Of a DNA stretch of 64,000 nucleotides, positions 9,555 to 17,530 are shown piece by piece (positions within the stretch are counted from its first letter, which is position 1; each line of letters begins with the position of its first letter). The notes below the pieces were generated by a model. It had not been told where the DNA came from, made no database searches, and saw nothing but the letters and a program-made list of their open reading frames with translations. This DNA comes from Vagococcus entomophilus (GTDB taxonomy: Bacteria; Bacillota; Bacilli; Lactobacillales; Vagococcaceae): assembly GCF_003987595.1 (NCBI RefSeq), contig NZ_NGJZ01000003.1:235682-299681 (forward strand), given 5' to 3'. Position numbers and translations under genes: made by a program.

Positions 9555-9914
9555 ATGGAGGAAAAGCAAGATAAATCTGCTAATATAAAAAGGTTTACGA
9601 AGCAAGTTTCTTTATCTTCGCAAAAAATTCTTGCTGCCTTTTTTGATGATTCTCTCAAAGATAAAGAGAAAAAGGAAAAGATTTGTCGACAGCTGGATGT
9701 TGCAATTCGAAACAAAGAACTTGTGGTTATTCAGTTACGCCTCACCAATAGTGCCCTACCTGAGTTTGAAACTGTCGCCGGCTTTGTGTACAGGAATAAA
9801 AATAGCCCTGCACAGATTATATTACGTTCCTTACCCTCCCAAACGTTGCGCATGATTGCGATAAAGGATATTCTGAAAGTTAGTATTTTACACCAAAGAA
9901 TCGCACGTGCGTAG
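9555..9914 (+). CDS. Unknown conserved-looking small protein
   Basis: I do not recognise this 119-residue protein. The ATG at 9555 has GAGGTGAT 4-5 bases upstream; in-frame ATGs at 9498 and 9549 are less likely because of the promoter position and spacing. The first half is Lys-rich and helical (KDKEKKEKICRQLDVAIRN). The second half looks like a small beta-barrel: alternating hydrophobic strands VVIQLRL, VAGFVYRN, AQIILRSL, TLRMIAIKDILKVSIL. That strand pattern is reminiscent of YolD-like or Sm-like folds, but the match is impression only. No signal peptide or membrane segment. It stands alone on the plus strand, convergent with mazF. Confidence 0.75.
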   Translation: MEEKQDKSANIKRFTKQVSLSSQKILAAFFDDSLKDKEKKEKICRQLDVAIRNKELVVIQLRLTNSALPEFETVAGFVYRNKNSPAQIILRSLPSQTLRMIAIKDILKVSILHQRIARA

Positions 9915-9936
9915 TTCGCGGCTAGATAATGAATAG

Positions 9937-9990
9937 AAAAAAGGCTGGTACCTAAGCATACCCCTGTATGTTTAGGTACCAGTCTTTTTT
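9937..9990. terminator. Bidirectional terminator between the unknown gene and mazF
   Basis: Long near-perfect hairpin (GGCTGGTACCTAA with its complement) flanked by six A on the left and six T on the right, so it can stop transcripts from both convergent genes. Confidence 0.9.
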
Positions 9991-9991
9991 C

Positions 9992-10360
9992 TTATGTAAT
10001 CTTCTTTTTCGTTTCTGATAAATAGAGCCCCAAACTAACGCAAATCGCTTGATTGACCTGGTTCATATTTTCTGTATCTAGCTGACAAATTTTTTCTCGC
10101 AGTCTTGATTTATCGATGGTTCGAATTTGTTCAAGCAATACAACCGAATCCTTTGTGATGCCCGATTTATTCGAGCTAATGCGAATATGTGTGGGCAGTT
10201 TATTTTTAAATGTTTTGGCGGTAATTGCTGCGATAATAACCGTAGGACTAAAGTGATTGCCCAAATTATTTTGGATAACTAACACTGGTCTCGTCCCTCC
10301 TTGTTCTGATCCTACAACTGGTGAAAGATCTGCAAAAAAAATATCCCCTCTCTTAATCAT
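9992..10360 (-). CDS. mazF: MazF/EndoA-type mRNA interferase toxin
   Basis: A 122-residue type II toxin of the MazF/PemK family that cuts single-stranded RNA at short sequence motifs. Family hallmarks are the N-terminal RGDIFFADLSPVVGSEQGG, TRPVLVIQN, and the Ser/Thr-rich core followed by VVLLEQIRTIDKSRL. Length and motifs look intact and nothing suggests decay. The ATG has GAGAGGGGG upstream. Its antitoxin MazE would normally be encoded immediately upstream, but only 74 bases separate it from acpS and they contain no ORF of that size. In B. subtilis the comparable locus is acpS-ydcC-alr-mazE-mazF, so both alr and mazE are missing from this spot. Confidence 0.92.
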   Translation of the reverse strand: MIKRGDIFFADLSPVVGSEQGGTRPVLVIQNNLGNHFSPTVIIAAITAKTFKNKLPTHIRISSNKSGITKDSVVLLEQIRTIDKSRLREKICQLDTENMNQVNQAICVSLGLYLSETKKKIT

Positions 10361-10434
10361 TTCTTTCCCCCTCTCTCTTTATTTTTTACATACCTTTTTA
10401 AAACAAAAAATGTAAAAAACAAAGCCGCTAAGCT

Positions 10435-10785
10435 TTATTTTTCTAAAATAATCTGGGCTGTCGCTAATTGGTCTGTATGAGAAATTGACACATGCACCTT
10501 GCCTTCAAATGGTGATTGTGTCACAACAGGCTTGCCAGATTCCCCTGAAAGTATTTCAATATCACGGAGTCCCAACTTTCCAAGACCTGTTCCGTAAGCC
10601 TTTGAGAAAGCTTCTTTACAGGAGAATCTTCCCGCTAAATACTCCACTTTTCTTTTTTCAGATAATGTGTCAAATTTTTCGAGTTCCTTTTTAGTTAATA
10701 TTTTTTGAATCATAGCAGGTTTTTCTACAATAATATTTTTAATCCGCTCTAATTCAACAATATCAATTCCAATTCCATAGATCAT
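10435..10785 (-). CDS. acpS: Holo-[acyl-carrier-protein] synthase
   Basis: A 116-residue phosphopantetheinyl transferase that activates acyl carrier protein for fatty-acid synthesis. Motifs: GIGIDIVELERI at the N-terminus (Asp for magnesium) and the signature with FSCKEAFSKAYGTG. The ATG at 10785 is chosen from GAGGTGGG upstream and family length; the open frame extends 26 residues further without support. It has a -10-like TATAAT at 10834-10839. A weak hairpin with a T-run after the stop (about 10405-10440) may partly terminate before mazF. Confidence 0.93.
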   Translation of the reverse strand: MIYGIGIDIVELERIKNIIVEKPAMIQKILTKKELEKFDTLSEKRKVEYLAGRFSCKEAFSKAYGTGLGKLGLRDIEILSGESGKPVVTQSPFEGKVHVSISHTDQLATAQIILEK

Positions 10786-10898
10786 TTTCCCACCTCGCTC
10801 AATGAAACAGCTTTCTTTCTCGTATATGATAATATTATACAACATTATTATATAAAAAAACATTCCTTTTTTAATTTATTTTCAAACTAAACATACGA

Positions 10899-10926
10899 AA
10901 AAAGCCAGAATTTTCATCTGGCTTTT
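10899..10926 (-). terminator. Terminator after cshA
   Basis: Ten-bp stem (AAAAGCCAGA with its complement) with a 7-base loop and T-run on the minus strand, 37 bases past the cshA stop. Confidence 0.85.
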
Positions 10927-10962
10927 ACAAAAAGGAAATTACTATTAGTTAACTATTTGTCC

Positions 10963-12474
10963 TTATCCTTTTGTGTTCGTACGAATTACAAATCCACGAC
11001 TCTTGTCTTTGGGTTTATTTTTCTTTTGATAATTACGATTTTTACTGTAATTATTTTTGCTATTGCCGCCACGGCTATCGCCACGATTGTTACGTTGTCC
11101 ATAACGATTGTTGCTGCTACGGTTATTACGTTGTCCTTTTTTCCCAGTCGATGGCAATGGACGCTCTGGCGTAATATTTACAGGAACATCTGAAGCCGTT
11201 TTGGCGATGCTCTTAAGTAATAATGCTGCTAAATCCTCAGCAGAATACTTTTCAAGTAAAGCACTAGCGGTTTCTTTATATTTGTCAAGATCACTTTCAC
11301 CTTCTACAATGTCTTGATCAATTTTTTCAACAGCTGCAGTTATTTGACCTTTAAAGGCTTCTTTTTCGGTTGGCGGACGCATTGGACTCATCCGTTTTTT
11401 CGTAAGCTCTTCAATCACATGAAGGTAGCCCATTTCATTTGGTGTAACAAATGTTACAGACAGTCCGCCTTTTCCAGCACGGCCAGTTCTCCCAATACGG
11501 TGAACATAGCTTTCTGGGTCTTGTGGAATATCGTAGTTGTACACATGCGTAACACCAGAAATATCTAATCCACGAGCGGCAACATCTGTTGCGACTAAAA
11601 TATCAAGTTTGCCACTTTTGAATGCACGTAAGACGCTCATCCGTTTTTGTTGAGACAAGTCTCCATGGATTCCTTCTGCTTTATATCCGCGCATTTCAAG
11701 CCCTTTTGCAAGTTCATCTACACGACGTTTCGTACGTCCAAAAATAATCGTTAATTCCGGCGTTTGAACATCAAACAAACGAGTCATAATATCAAATTTT
11801 TCGTAATCTTTACAACGAACGTAGTATTGATCGATTAAACTTGCTGTCATTTCTTTAGACTTGATTTGGACATGTTCCGGATTTTTCATAAATTTCACAC
11901 CAATTTGCTTGATGCTGTTTGGCATTGTAGCAGAAAAAAGTAAGGTTTGTCTTTGGTCAGGTACTTTAGCAATGATTGCTTCAATATCATCCAAAAAGCC
12001 CATATTAAGCATTTCATCTGCTTCATCTAAGACAAGTGTTTCCACTGTATCTAGTTTTAAGGTGCGACGGTTAATATGGTCCAACATACGGCCTGGAGTT
12101 CCAACAATAATGTGTGGATGATCTTTTAGCGCGCGGATTTGTCTGCCAATATCTGCCCCACCGTAAACTGCTTGTACACGAATTTTTTTATCTTTTCCTA
12201 AACGGAATAACTCTTCTTGCGTTTGAATCGCAAGTTCTCTAGTTGGCGCAATGACCAAACCTTGAGTAACACGATTCTTTGTGTCAATTTTTTCCAACAT
12301 TGGCAATCCAAATGCCGCCGTTTTCCCTGTTCCAGTTTGTGCTTGTCCAATAACATCTTTTCCTTCTAACGCTAGCGTAATCGTTCCTGCTTGGATTGGG
12401 GTAGTTTCTTCAAAGCCAGAACGTTTAATTGCTTTTAGTAGATCTTCAGAAAGTCCTAATTCTTCAAATTTCAA
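10963..12474 (-). CDS. cshA: DEAD-box ATP-dependent RNA helicase CshA
   Basis: A 503-residue RNA helicase that acts in mRNA decay and ribosome assembly, particularly in the cold. All DEAD-box motifs are visible: [11 protein letters not shown] (I), PTRELA (Ia), DEADEML (II), SATMP (III), ARGLDI (V) and [11 protein letters not shown] (VI). The C-terminal 60 residues are rich in Arg, Asn, Gly and Lys, an RNA-binding tail typical of CshA. The start has AGGAGG upstream. A leader of about 90 nt before the start is unusually long for the region and fits cold-responsive helicases. Confidence 0.96.
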   Translation of the reverse strand: MKFEELGLSEDLLKAIKRSGFEETTPIQAGTITLALEGKDVIGQAQTGTGKTAAFGLPMLEKIDTKNRVTQGLVIAPTRELAIQTQEELFRLGKDKKIRVQAVYGGADIGRQIRALKDHPHIIVGTPGRMLDHINRRTLKLDTVETLVLDEADEMLNMGFLDDIEAIIAKVPDQRQTLLFSATMPNSIKQIGVKFMKNPEHVQIKSKEMTASLIDQYYVRCKDYEKFDIMTRLFDVQTPELTIIFGRTKRRVDELAKGLEMRGYKAEGIHGDLSQQKRMSVLRAFKSGKLDILVATDVAARGLDISGVTHVYNYDIPQDPESYVHRIGRTGRAGKGGLSVTFVTPNEMGYLHVIEELTKKRMSPMRPPTEKEAFKGQITAAVEKIDQDIVEGESDLDKYKETASALLEKYSAEDLAALLLKSIAKTASDVPVNITPERPLPSTGKKGQRNNRSSNNRYGQRNNRGDSRGGNSKNNYSKNRNYQKKNKPKDKSRGFVIRTNTKG

Positions 12475-12572
12475 ATGATATCCTCCTAATTTTTTTGTTT
12501 CTAACTTGTGACGTCTATCTTCTCGAATTTATATTTCAACATTTCACATACGTTCAAGTCCACATCCGTCAA

Positions 12573-12601
12573 ATTTTATCATATTTTATGCATTCTTACA
12601 A
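12573..12601 (-). promoter_or_regulatory. Promoter and long leader of cshA
   Basis: TTGTAA, a 17-base spacer and TAAAAT on the minus strand. Transcription would start near 12566, leaving a 5' leader of about 90 nt (12475-12566). No named RNA motif was recognised in that leader. Confidence 0.6.
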
Positions 12602-12627
12602 ATGATACCTCTTAATTTTTGTCAATT

Positions 12628-13998
12628 TCAGCTGATTTTTTGCACGATTTCCTCTAATTTCATCCCATTACTTGCTTTTAAAACCACCATATCTTGGGGC
12701 GCTAAAGAAGCTTGTAAGTCCTGAATTAACTGGTTTTTTTGAGCAAATGAATAATAGTGAATTGACTCGTTTTTATATACTTTTTTTAGTTCCTCAAAAA
12801 GATTTTTCATTTCAGGACCAAATAAATAGATTTCCTGAATTTTTTCAGGATCTAAATGGTTTTTCATTTGTTGATGTAACGCGGCAGACGCATCCCCTAA
12901 CTCTAACATATCTCCCAATACTGCGAGTTTCTTTCCCTTATTTTCCAATTTTGAGAAAGTATCCAAAACCAAGCCCATCGCTGTTGGATTGGCATTATAA
13001 ACATCACTGAGTATGTCAGCTCCATTTTGGGCTTTTTTCCATTCCGTTCGATTTTGAGTCAACTTCATAGTACTAAGACCTCTTTGTATTTGAGTGAGAT
13101 CCAAGTCAAAGTGTCGACCAATCTCAATCGCAACTAGAGCATTTCGGGCATTGTAGCTACCCAAAACAGGGATTTGAAACGCCATGTCTGGATAGAGATT
13201 CACCGTAAAGCTTGTTCTTTCTTTTTCTTCTTCAATAGACGTCACATAGCAATCACTGGCCCCGTAAAGCCCAAATGTTGTCACCTTTATACTTGGGTCA
13301 ATTTCTTTTACAAATGAGGTTAGCAATGGTTCATCTGCAGGAATTATCAGTTCTCCCCCTGCTTGTAACCCTTCTGTGATTTCCATTTTTGCTTGCGCAA
13401 TTCCTTTACGAGAGCCAAAATTCTCAATATGTGACTCTCCAATCAAGGTGATTGCCGCAATTTCAGGCTTACCCATTTTAGCAAGAAATGATATTTCTCC
13501 TGCATGATCCATGCCCATCTCCAATACCAAAACCTCAGTTTCATTTGGCATGTGTAAAATAGTATACGGGAGTCCAATATGATTATTATAGTTTCCTTGA
13601 GTTTTATAGGTATGGTATTTTTGTTTTAAAATGGCTTCAGTCATATCTTTTGTTGTGGTTTTCCCATTGCTTCCAGTGATGGCCACTACCTTGGGATTCA
13701 TTTTTTTCAGATAGTAGCGAGCTAGTTCTTGCAGTGCTAGCAGCGTGTCCTCCACAACTAAAGTGGGAAATTCTTCTGGTACATTTCCCCTTGCCCAAAG
13801 GGTCGCGCTCGCTCCTTGCTGTAGCGCGTTTTCGACAAAATCATGGCCATCACGTATACCTTTTAACGGTACAAACAATGCCCCTTCTTTAAGCAAACGA
13901 CTATCAAACTCAATACTAGAAATAGTAAAATCAGGCCATTTTTCCCAATTATTTTTTGCATGCACAACGGATGCAATTTCATGGTATGTTAATTGCAT
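12628..13998 (-). CDS. murF: UDP-N-acetylmuramoyl-tripeptide--D-alanyl-D-alanine ligase
   Basis: A 456-residue Mur ligase that adds D-Ala-D-Ala to the UDP-MurNAc tripeptide. The ATP-binding motif ITGSNGKTTTKDM is near residue 110, followed by the conserved LEMGMDHAGEI and the C-terminal domain with DVYNANPTAM. It is preceded by ddl, which makes its dipeptide substrate, with a hairpin between the two. The ATG has GGAGAAAC upstream. Confidence 0.96.
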   Translation of the reverse strand: MQLTYHEIASVVHAKNNWEKWPDFTISSIEFDSRLLKEGALFVPLKGIRDGHDFVENALQQGASATLWARGNVPEEFPTLVVEDTLLALQELARYYLKKMNPKVVAITGSNGKTTTKDMTEAILKQKYHTYKTQGNYNNHIGLPYTILHMPNETEVLVLEMGMDHAGEISFLAKMGKPEIAAITLIGESHIENFGSRKGIAQAKMEITEGLQAGGELIIPADEPLLTSFVKEIDPSIKVTTFGLYGASDCYVTSIEEEKERTSFTVNLYPDMAFQIPVLGSYNARNALVAIEIGRHFDLDLTQIQRGLSTMKLTQNRTEWKKAQNGADILSDVYNANPTAMGLVLDTFSKLENKGKKLAVLGDMLELGDASAALHQQMKNHLDPEKIQEIYLFGPEMKNLFEELKKVYKNESIHYYSFAQKNQLIQDLQASLAPQDMVVLKASNGMKLEEIVQKIS

Positions 13999-14021
13999 AG
14001 TTTCTCCTTCTTTAACAAAGT

Positions 14022-14049
14022 AAAAGCTGAACGATCTTGTTCAGCTTTT
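14022..14049 (-). terminator. Hairpin between ddl and murF
   Basis: Eleven-bp stem (AAAAGCTGAAC with its complement) and a 6-base loop, but the trailing T-run on the minus strand is only the stem T's plus ACTTTG. Probably a partial terminator or processing site that sets the ddl to murF ratio. Confidence 0.6.
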
Positions 14050-14062
14050 GACCTGCATCTAA

Positions 14063-15106
14063 TTATTGCATTCTCAAACTTTTTCTCTGCTTATAACGCA
14101 TCAAACCTAACTGGATTAACTCTTCTAGTAAGTCGCCATATTGAAGCCCCATTTCTTGCCACAGCAATGGATACATACTAAAAGGTGTAAAGCCTGGCAT
14201 TGTATTGATTTCGTTTAGGAATAATTCATTATTACTCGTTAAAAAGAAATCACAACGACTAAGGCCACTTCCATCTAATGTCAAATAAGCTTTTTCTGCA
14301 TATTCACGTGCTTTTTGCTGAATTTCTTCTGGAATGTCGGCAGGAATTTGTAAATCAACATCATTATTAAGGTATTTTGCATCGTAGTCATAAAAAGAGA
14401 CAGTCTTCACAATTTCTCCTGGAACGGTCGTCCGCACCTCTTCATTGCCCAAAACAGCAACCTCAATCTCACGCGCTTCTATCCCTTGCTCGACTAACAC
14501 TCGACGATCAAATCCAAAAGCTTCTTCAATCGCACACTGTAATTCTTCGCGATTTTCTGCTTTACTGATTCCAACACTAGAACCTAAATTAGCAGGCTTG
14601 ACAAACATTGGATATAATAGCGTTCCTTCACATTTTTCAAAAATTTCTTGTGGTTGCTCTTTCCATTTCGTTTTGACAACTGACACATAAGGAACTTGAG
14701 GTACCCCCACTTGTTGCAGGATGTGTTTCGTCATAATCTTGTCCATGCCACATGCACTGGCTAAAACGCCACAACCGACATAAGGCATATCTAACATTTC
14801 AAACAACCCTTGGACCGTCCCATCTTCTCCGTTGGGTCCATGTAAAATCGGCATCACAATACTATTTTCTTCTTTGATGTCAGCTGGTGTAATCACCTGA
14901 GAATTAGCCTCTGTCAAATCTAAAATAGTTTTATCTTTAGGAATATCTGTCAAAACTGGTCCTTTTCGCCAAATTCCTGCTTGCGTAATTTGAACCAGTT
15001 GCACTTGATAATATTCATAGTAAACGGCTTGTAGTATTGAAAAAGCAGATAAAAGTGACACTTTATGTTCTGCACTTTTTCCTCCGTAAATTAAAATGAT
15101 TTTCAA
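14063..15106 (-). CDS. ddl: D-alanine--D-alanine ligase
   Basis: A 347-residue ATP-grasp enzyme that makes D-Ala-D-Ala for peptidoglycan. Conserved segments: HGPNGEDGTVQGLFE, the ATP-grasp core VKPANLGSSVGISK, and NEINTMPGFT. The omega-loop carries FYDYDAKYL with the Tyr typical of D-Ala-D-Ala ligases, so this is not a D-lactate or VanA/VanC-like enzyme and vancomycin susceptibility at this step is expected. A -10 TATAAT lies at 15156-15161. A short inverted repeat (AAACTCTA and complement, about 15177-15202) overlaps the weak -35 position. Confidence 0.96.
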   Translation of the reverse strand: MKIILIYGGKSAEHKVSLLSAFSILQAVYYEYYQVQLVQITQAGIWRKGPVLTDIPKDKTILDLTEANSQVITPADIKEENSIVMPILHGPNGEDGTVQGLFEMLDMPYVGCGVLASACGMDKIMTKHILQQVGVPQVPYVSVVKTKWKEQPQEIFEKCEGTLLYPMFVKPANLGSSVGISKAENREELQCAIEEAFGFDRRVLVEQGIEAREIEVAVLGNEEVRTTVPGEIVKTVSFYDYDAKYLNNDVDLQIPADIPEEIQQKAREYAEKAYLTLDGSGLSRCDFFLTSNNELFLNEINTMPGFTPFSMYPLLWQEMGLQYGDLLEELIQLGLMRYKQRKSLRMQ

Positions 15107-15269
15107 ATCATTTTCGCCCCCTTAAAATAGCACTTCTTTCAAGTTACACGACATTATTATACTGTATTTTTGCCAAAAACTCTATTTCTATTTTAGAGTT
15201 TACATAAAAACGAACAAAAATAAGTGATTTTCCGCTCTGACTTCACTTCCTTTAGTTTTCGTAAACGAA

Positions 15270-15301
15270 CAAAAGGTTGGAGAAGCTCCCCCAACCTTTT
15301 G
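15270..15301 (-). terminator. Terminator after the 249-residue unknown gene
   Basis: Stem AAAAGGTTGG with its complement, extended by G-C pairs around a short loop, ending in TTTTG on the minus strand, directly after the stop at 15312. Confidence 0.75.
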
Positions 15302-15311
15302 TTACTAGCGA

Positions 15312-16061
15312 CTAGTTTAATTCATCTTCAAAAAAATGCCAGGTTTTTTTACTTGTATTATAAACTAAAGAAGCAATTTTCATCTCTTCCGTATATCTCT
15401 GCTCTCTTGCTTCACGCAATCGATCTTCTACAACATAGATTGGAATGGTATACGTTTTATTCACAATCTCTTCTTGCTTAAAGCTCAGAACAATTCCTTC
15501 TTGAAAAACAGCATGAAGCTCCTTTACAATTTCCAATGGAACAGGTTCTACTGGAATCGCTCTTTTAAAAAAAGATTTTTTATTGTTTAGTTTTTCGAGT
15601 ACCAGCCTGGTTATCTTCCCACCAATTGTCAAGTAGAACTCCTCTAAATGACGATAGTAAACTTTGGTTAACCGATCTGTTTCAAAAAAAACATAATTAT
15701 TTTGTAATTTATAAAAAAATGGAGAATGTAATTGTGTTCTCATATGTCCAAAGTAAAGCAGCTCTGAAATTTCCATTGGGGTTAACTGTTTTACTAGTGC
15801 TAATTCATTAAAATCAATCCACTTAATTTGTGGTTCTCTTTTTTTACTGATATAGAGAAAATACTGTTCAATTTCTTCAGGTTCACGAATGATTTTCAAG
15901 CCAGTATGTGGCTCATATTCTCCTTCTTCGCAATTTGGATCAAGCAGCAACAAATTTTTGGGACGTTGTACGATAGAATGGCTAAAATCAAGATTCGTTA
16001 GTCCATCTGAAAGAACTGCATTCGTCATGTTATCTAAATGGATATATATGTAATCCGACAC
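15312..16061 (-). CDS. Unknown 249-residue protein
   Basis: Not recognised. It starts at GTG with AAGGGGGG 4-5 bases upstream. The sequence is soluble-looking, with no signal peptide or membrane helix, and has many Tyr, Phe and Glu residues. Visible stretches: an N-terminal segment with DNMTNAVLSDGLTN, a central ELALVKQLTPMEISELLYFGHM that may be a helix-turn region, and NNKKSFFKRAIP near residue 165. It faces sortase A across a 200-base divergent spacer, which could mean shared regulation but does not reveal function. A TTGACA box lies at 16118-16123 and a TATAAT-like box at 16103-16108 on the same strand, but their spacing is poor. Confidence 0.85.
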   Translation of the reverse strand: MSDYIYIHLDNMTNAVLSDGLTNLDFSHSIVQRPKNLLLLDPNCEEGEYEPHTGLKIIREPEEIEQYFLYISKKREPQIKWIDFNELALVKQLTPMEISELLYFGHMRTQLHSPFFYKLQNNYVFFETDRLTKVYYRHLEEFYLTIGGKITRLVLEKLNNKKSFFKRAIPVEPVPLEIVKELHAVFQEGIVLSFKQEEIVNKTYTIPIYVVEDRLREAREQRYTEEMKIASLVYNTSKKTWHFFEDELN

Positions 16062-16216
16062 CAGTTCCCCCCCTTTCTTTCATTCACTCTTTATTTTACC
16101 TCATTATATAAAAAAAGTGTCAAAAATTTTTTTAAATTTATGTTACATATTACACTTTTTTTATTTTTTAGAAATGCTTATGTAATCTTCTTATCATTTC
16201 TTTTTTGTTTTATTTT

Positions 16217-16225
16217 TGCTAAAAT
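16217..16225 (+). promoter_or_regulatory. Extended -10 promoter of srtA
   Basis: TGCTAAAAT on the plus strand with a T-rich upstream region and no clear -35 box. Transcription would begin near 16232, about 20 bases before the SD at 16253-16260. This places the only usable starts at the AUU codons. Confidence 0.55.
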
Positions 16226-16263
16226 GAAAATGCAAGATTTTTAACCAATCACAGGAGGGGTTT

Positions 16264-17007
16264 ATTATTCACAAAAAACGTAGGTCCAAAGAAAATCAAT
16301 CGAAAAAAAGATGGAAAAATTGGCTCACAAACTTCTTATTAGTTATTCTTTTAATTGTTGGGCTAGTACTTATCTTCAACGAACAAATAAAAAATCAAAT
16401 TGTCAAACAAACAACCGCAACCAATCGAATCGAACATATGACGCCAAAAAAAATCAAGAAAAACGAACAAAAAAAAGCGGATTTTAATTTTGAACAAGTG
16501 AAATCTCTAGACTTTGATACCATTATTCAGGCACGATTAAACCAAGATCAATTGGCTATTTTAGGAGGGATTGCTGTCCCAAGCGTCCAACTTAATTTGC
16601 CTATCATCAAAGGAGTTTCCAATTATTCTTTAGCAGTTGGTGCAGGTACAATGAAGGAGGAGCAGGTGATGGGCTCAGGCAACTACGCTCTTGCCAGTCA
16701 CCACATGATCAACGAGAGTTTACTTTTTTCACCACTTGTTAACGTTAATGTAGGCTCACTTATCTATTTAACAGATTTAAGCAACGTCTATACTTACAAG
16801 ATTACGATGAAAGAATATGTCACGCCAGACCAAGTCCAAGTCATTGAGGACGTGGCCGGCAAAAAACTTGTGACACTAGTCACCTGCGACACAACCGGCG
16901 ATAAACGTTTGATTGTCCAAGGAGAGCTTGTTTCTGCTTCAAGTACAAAAGAGGCGAGCGAAGAAGCAAAAGAGGCATTTAATATTGCAACTAATACCTA
17001 CAAATAA
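16264..17007 (+). CDS. srtA: Class A sortase with apparent AUU start codon
   Basis: Housekeeping transpeptidase that anchors LPXTG proteins to peptidoglycan. The catalytic residues are visible: His in LASHHMI, Cys in TLVTCD and Arg in KRLIV. The first ATG (16438) gives a 189-residue protein with no membrane anchor. The same frame is open from an in-frame TGA at 16225. It encodes a basic stretch (HKKRRSKENQSKKRW) and then a hydrophobic helix (LLVILLIVGLVLIF), the normal N-terminal signal-anchor of SrtA. There is no ATG, GTG or TTG in that part. The strong SD AGGAGGGG (16253-16260) is followed by ATT codons at 16264 and 16267, so AUU initiation is inferred, giving about 247 residues. A sequencing error is the alternative. 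Confidence 0.85.
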   Translation: MIHKKRRSKENQSKKRWKNWLTNFLLVILLIVGLVLIFNEQIKNQIVKQTTATNRIEHMTPKKIKKNEQKKADFNFEQVKSLDFDTIIQARLNQDQLAILGGIAVPSVQLNLPIIKGVSNYSLAVGAGTMKEEQVMGSGNYALASHHMINESLLFSPLVNVNVGSLIYLTDLSNVYTYKITMKEYVTPDQVQVIEDVAGKKLVTLVTCDTTGDKRLIVQGELVSASSTKEASEEAKEAFNIATNTYK

Positions 17008-17062
17008 AAATAAACAGCTCCAAACAAGTTTTTTGTCAACGCTTGTTTGGAGCTGTTTATTT
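17008..17062. terminator. Bidirectional terminator between srtA and the phosphatase gene
   Basis: Perfect 21-bp stem (17008-17028 with 17042-17062) and a 13-base loop. It begins at the srtA stop and includes the last codons of the convergent phosphatase gene. Confidence 0.9.
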
Positions 17063-17515
17063 AATACAAATCTTTTCTAACCAATACTTGCAGCCTTGTT
17101 GAATGAGTTGATACGTTAACTCGAAGTCTCCAGTATAGTAAGGATCTGGTACCTCTTTAGCGGTTTTTGTTCCATTTTCTAAAAATAAATGAATTTTCTT
17201 TTTTGTTCCATCTGGTGCCCTATTCAGCAAATCCGCTACATTTTGTTGATCCATTCCTAAAATCAAATCTGACTCTTGAAAATCTTGAGCCGTAATTTGC
17301 TTTGAGACCATTCCTTTTGTAGAAATATTTTCTCGTTTTAAAATATTTTGAGTTCCTATATGGGGCGGATTTCCCTGTTCCCAAGCACTCGTTGCGGCAG
17401 AACTAACCGCTATTTTATGCTCTAATCCATTTTGCTTTAGCATTTGTTTCATTATTCCCTCTGCCATTGGTGAACGACAAATATTTCCTAGACAAACAAC
17501 CATCACTTGGTACAT
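17057..17515 (-). CDS. Low-molecular-weight protein tyrosine phosphatase
   Basis: A 152-residue LMW-PTP. The P-loop CLGNICRS begins at Cys8, and the general-acid loop DPYYTGD is near residue 125. In B. subtilis YwlE, Thr at the fifth P-loop position gives specificity for phospho-arginine; here that position is Ile12, as in true tyrosine phosphatases. Its stop lies inside the srtA terminator. It follows yaiI by 15 bases, so the two form an operon. Substrates cannot be told from the sequence; capsule or envelope kinases are typical. Confidence 0.93.
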   Translation of the reverse strand: MYQVMVVCLGNICRSPMAEGIMKQMLKQNGLEHKIAVSSAATSAWEQGNPPHIGTQNILKRENISTKGMVSKQITAQDFQESDLILGMDQQNVADLLNRAPDGTKKKIHLFLENGTKTAKEVPDPYYTGDFELTYQLIQQGCKYWLEKICIK

Positions 17516-17530
17516 CTTTCTTTTCCTTTC

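Noticed and set aside
10361..10434. Hidden mazE antitoxin between acpS and mazF
   Set aside because: Only 74 bases; no frame of useful length and no antitoxin-like residues on either strand.
16438..17007. Sortase starting at the first ATG (189 aa)
   Set aside because: It lacks the membrane anchor, and the well-placed SD is about 180 bases upstream. The catalytic domain alone would be cytosolic.
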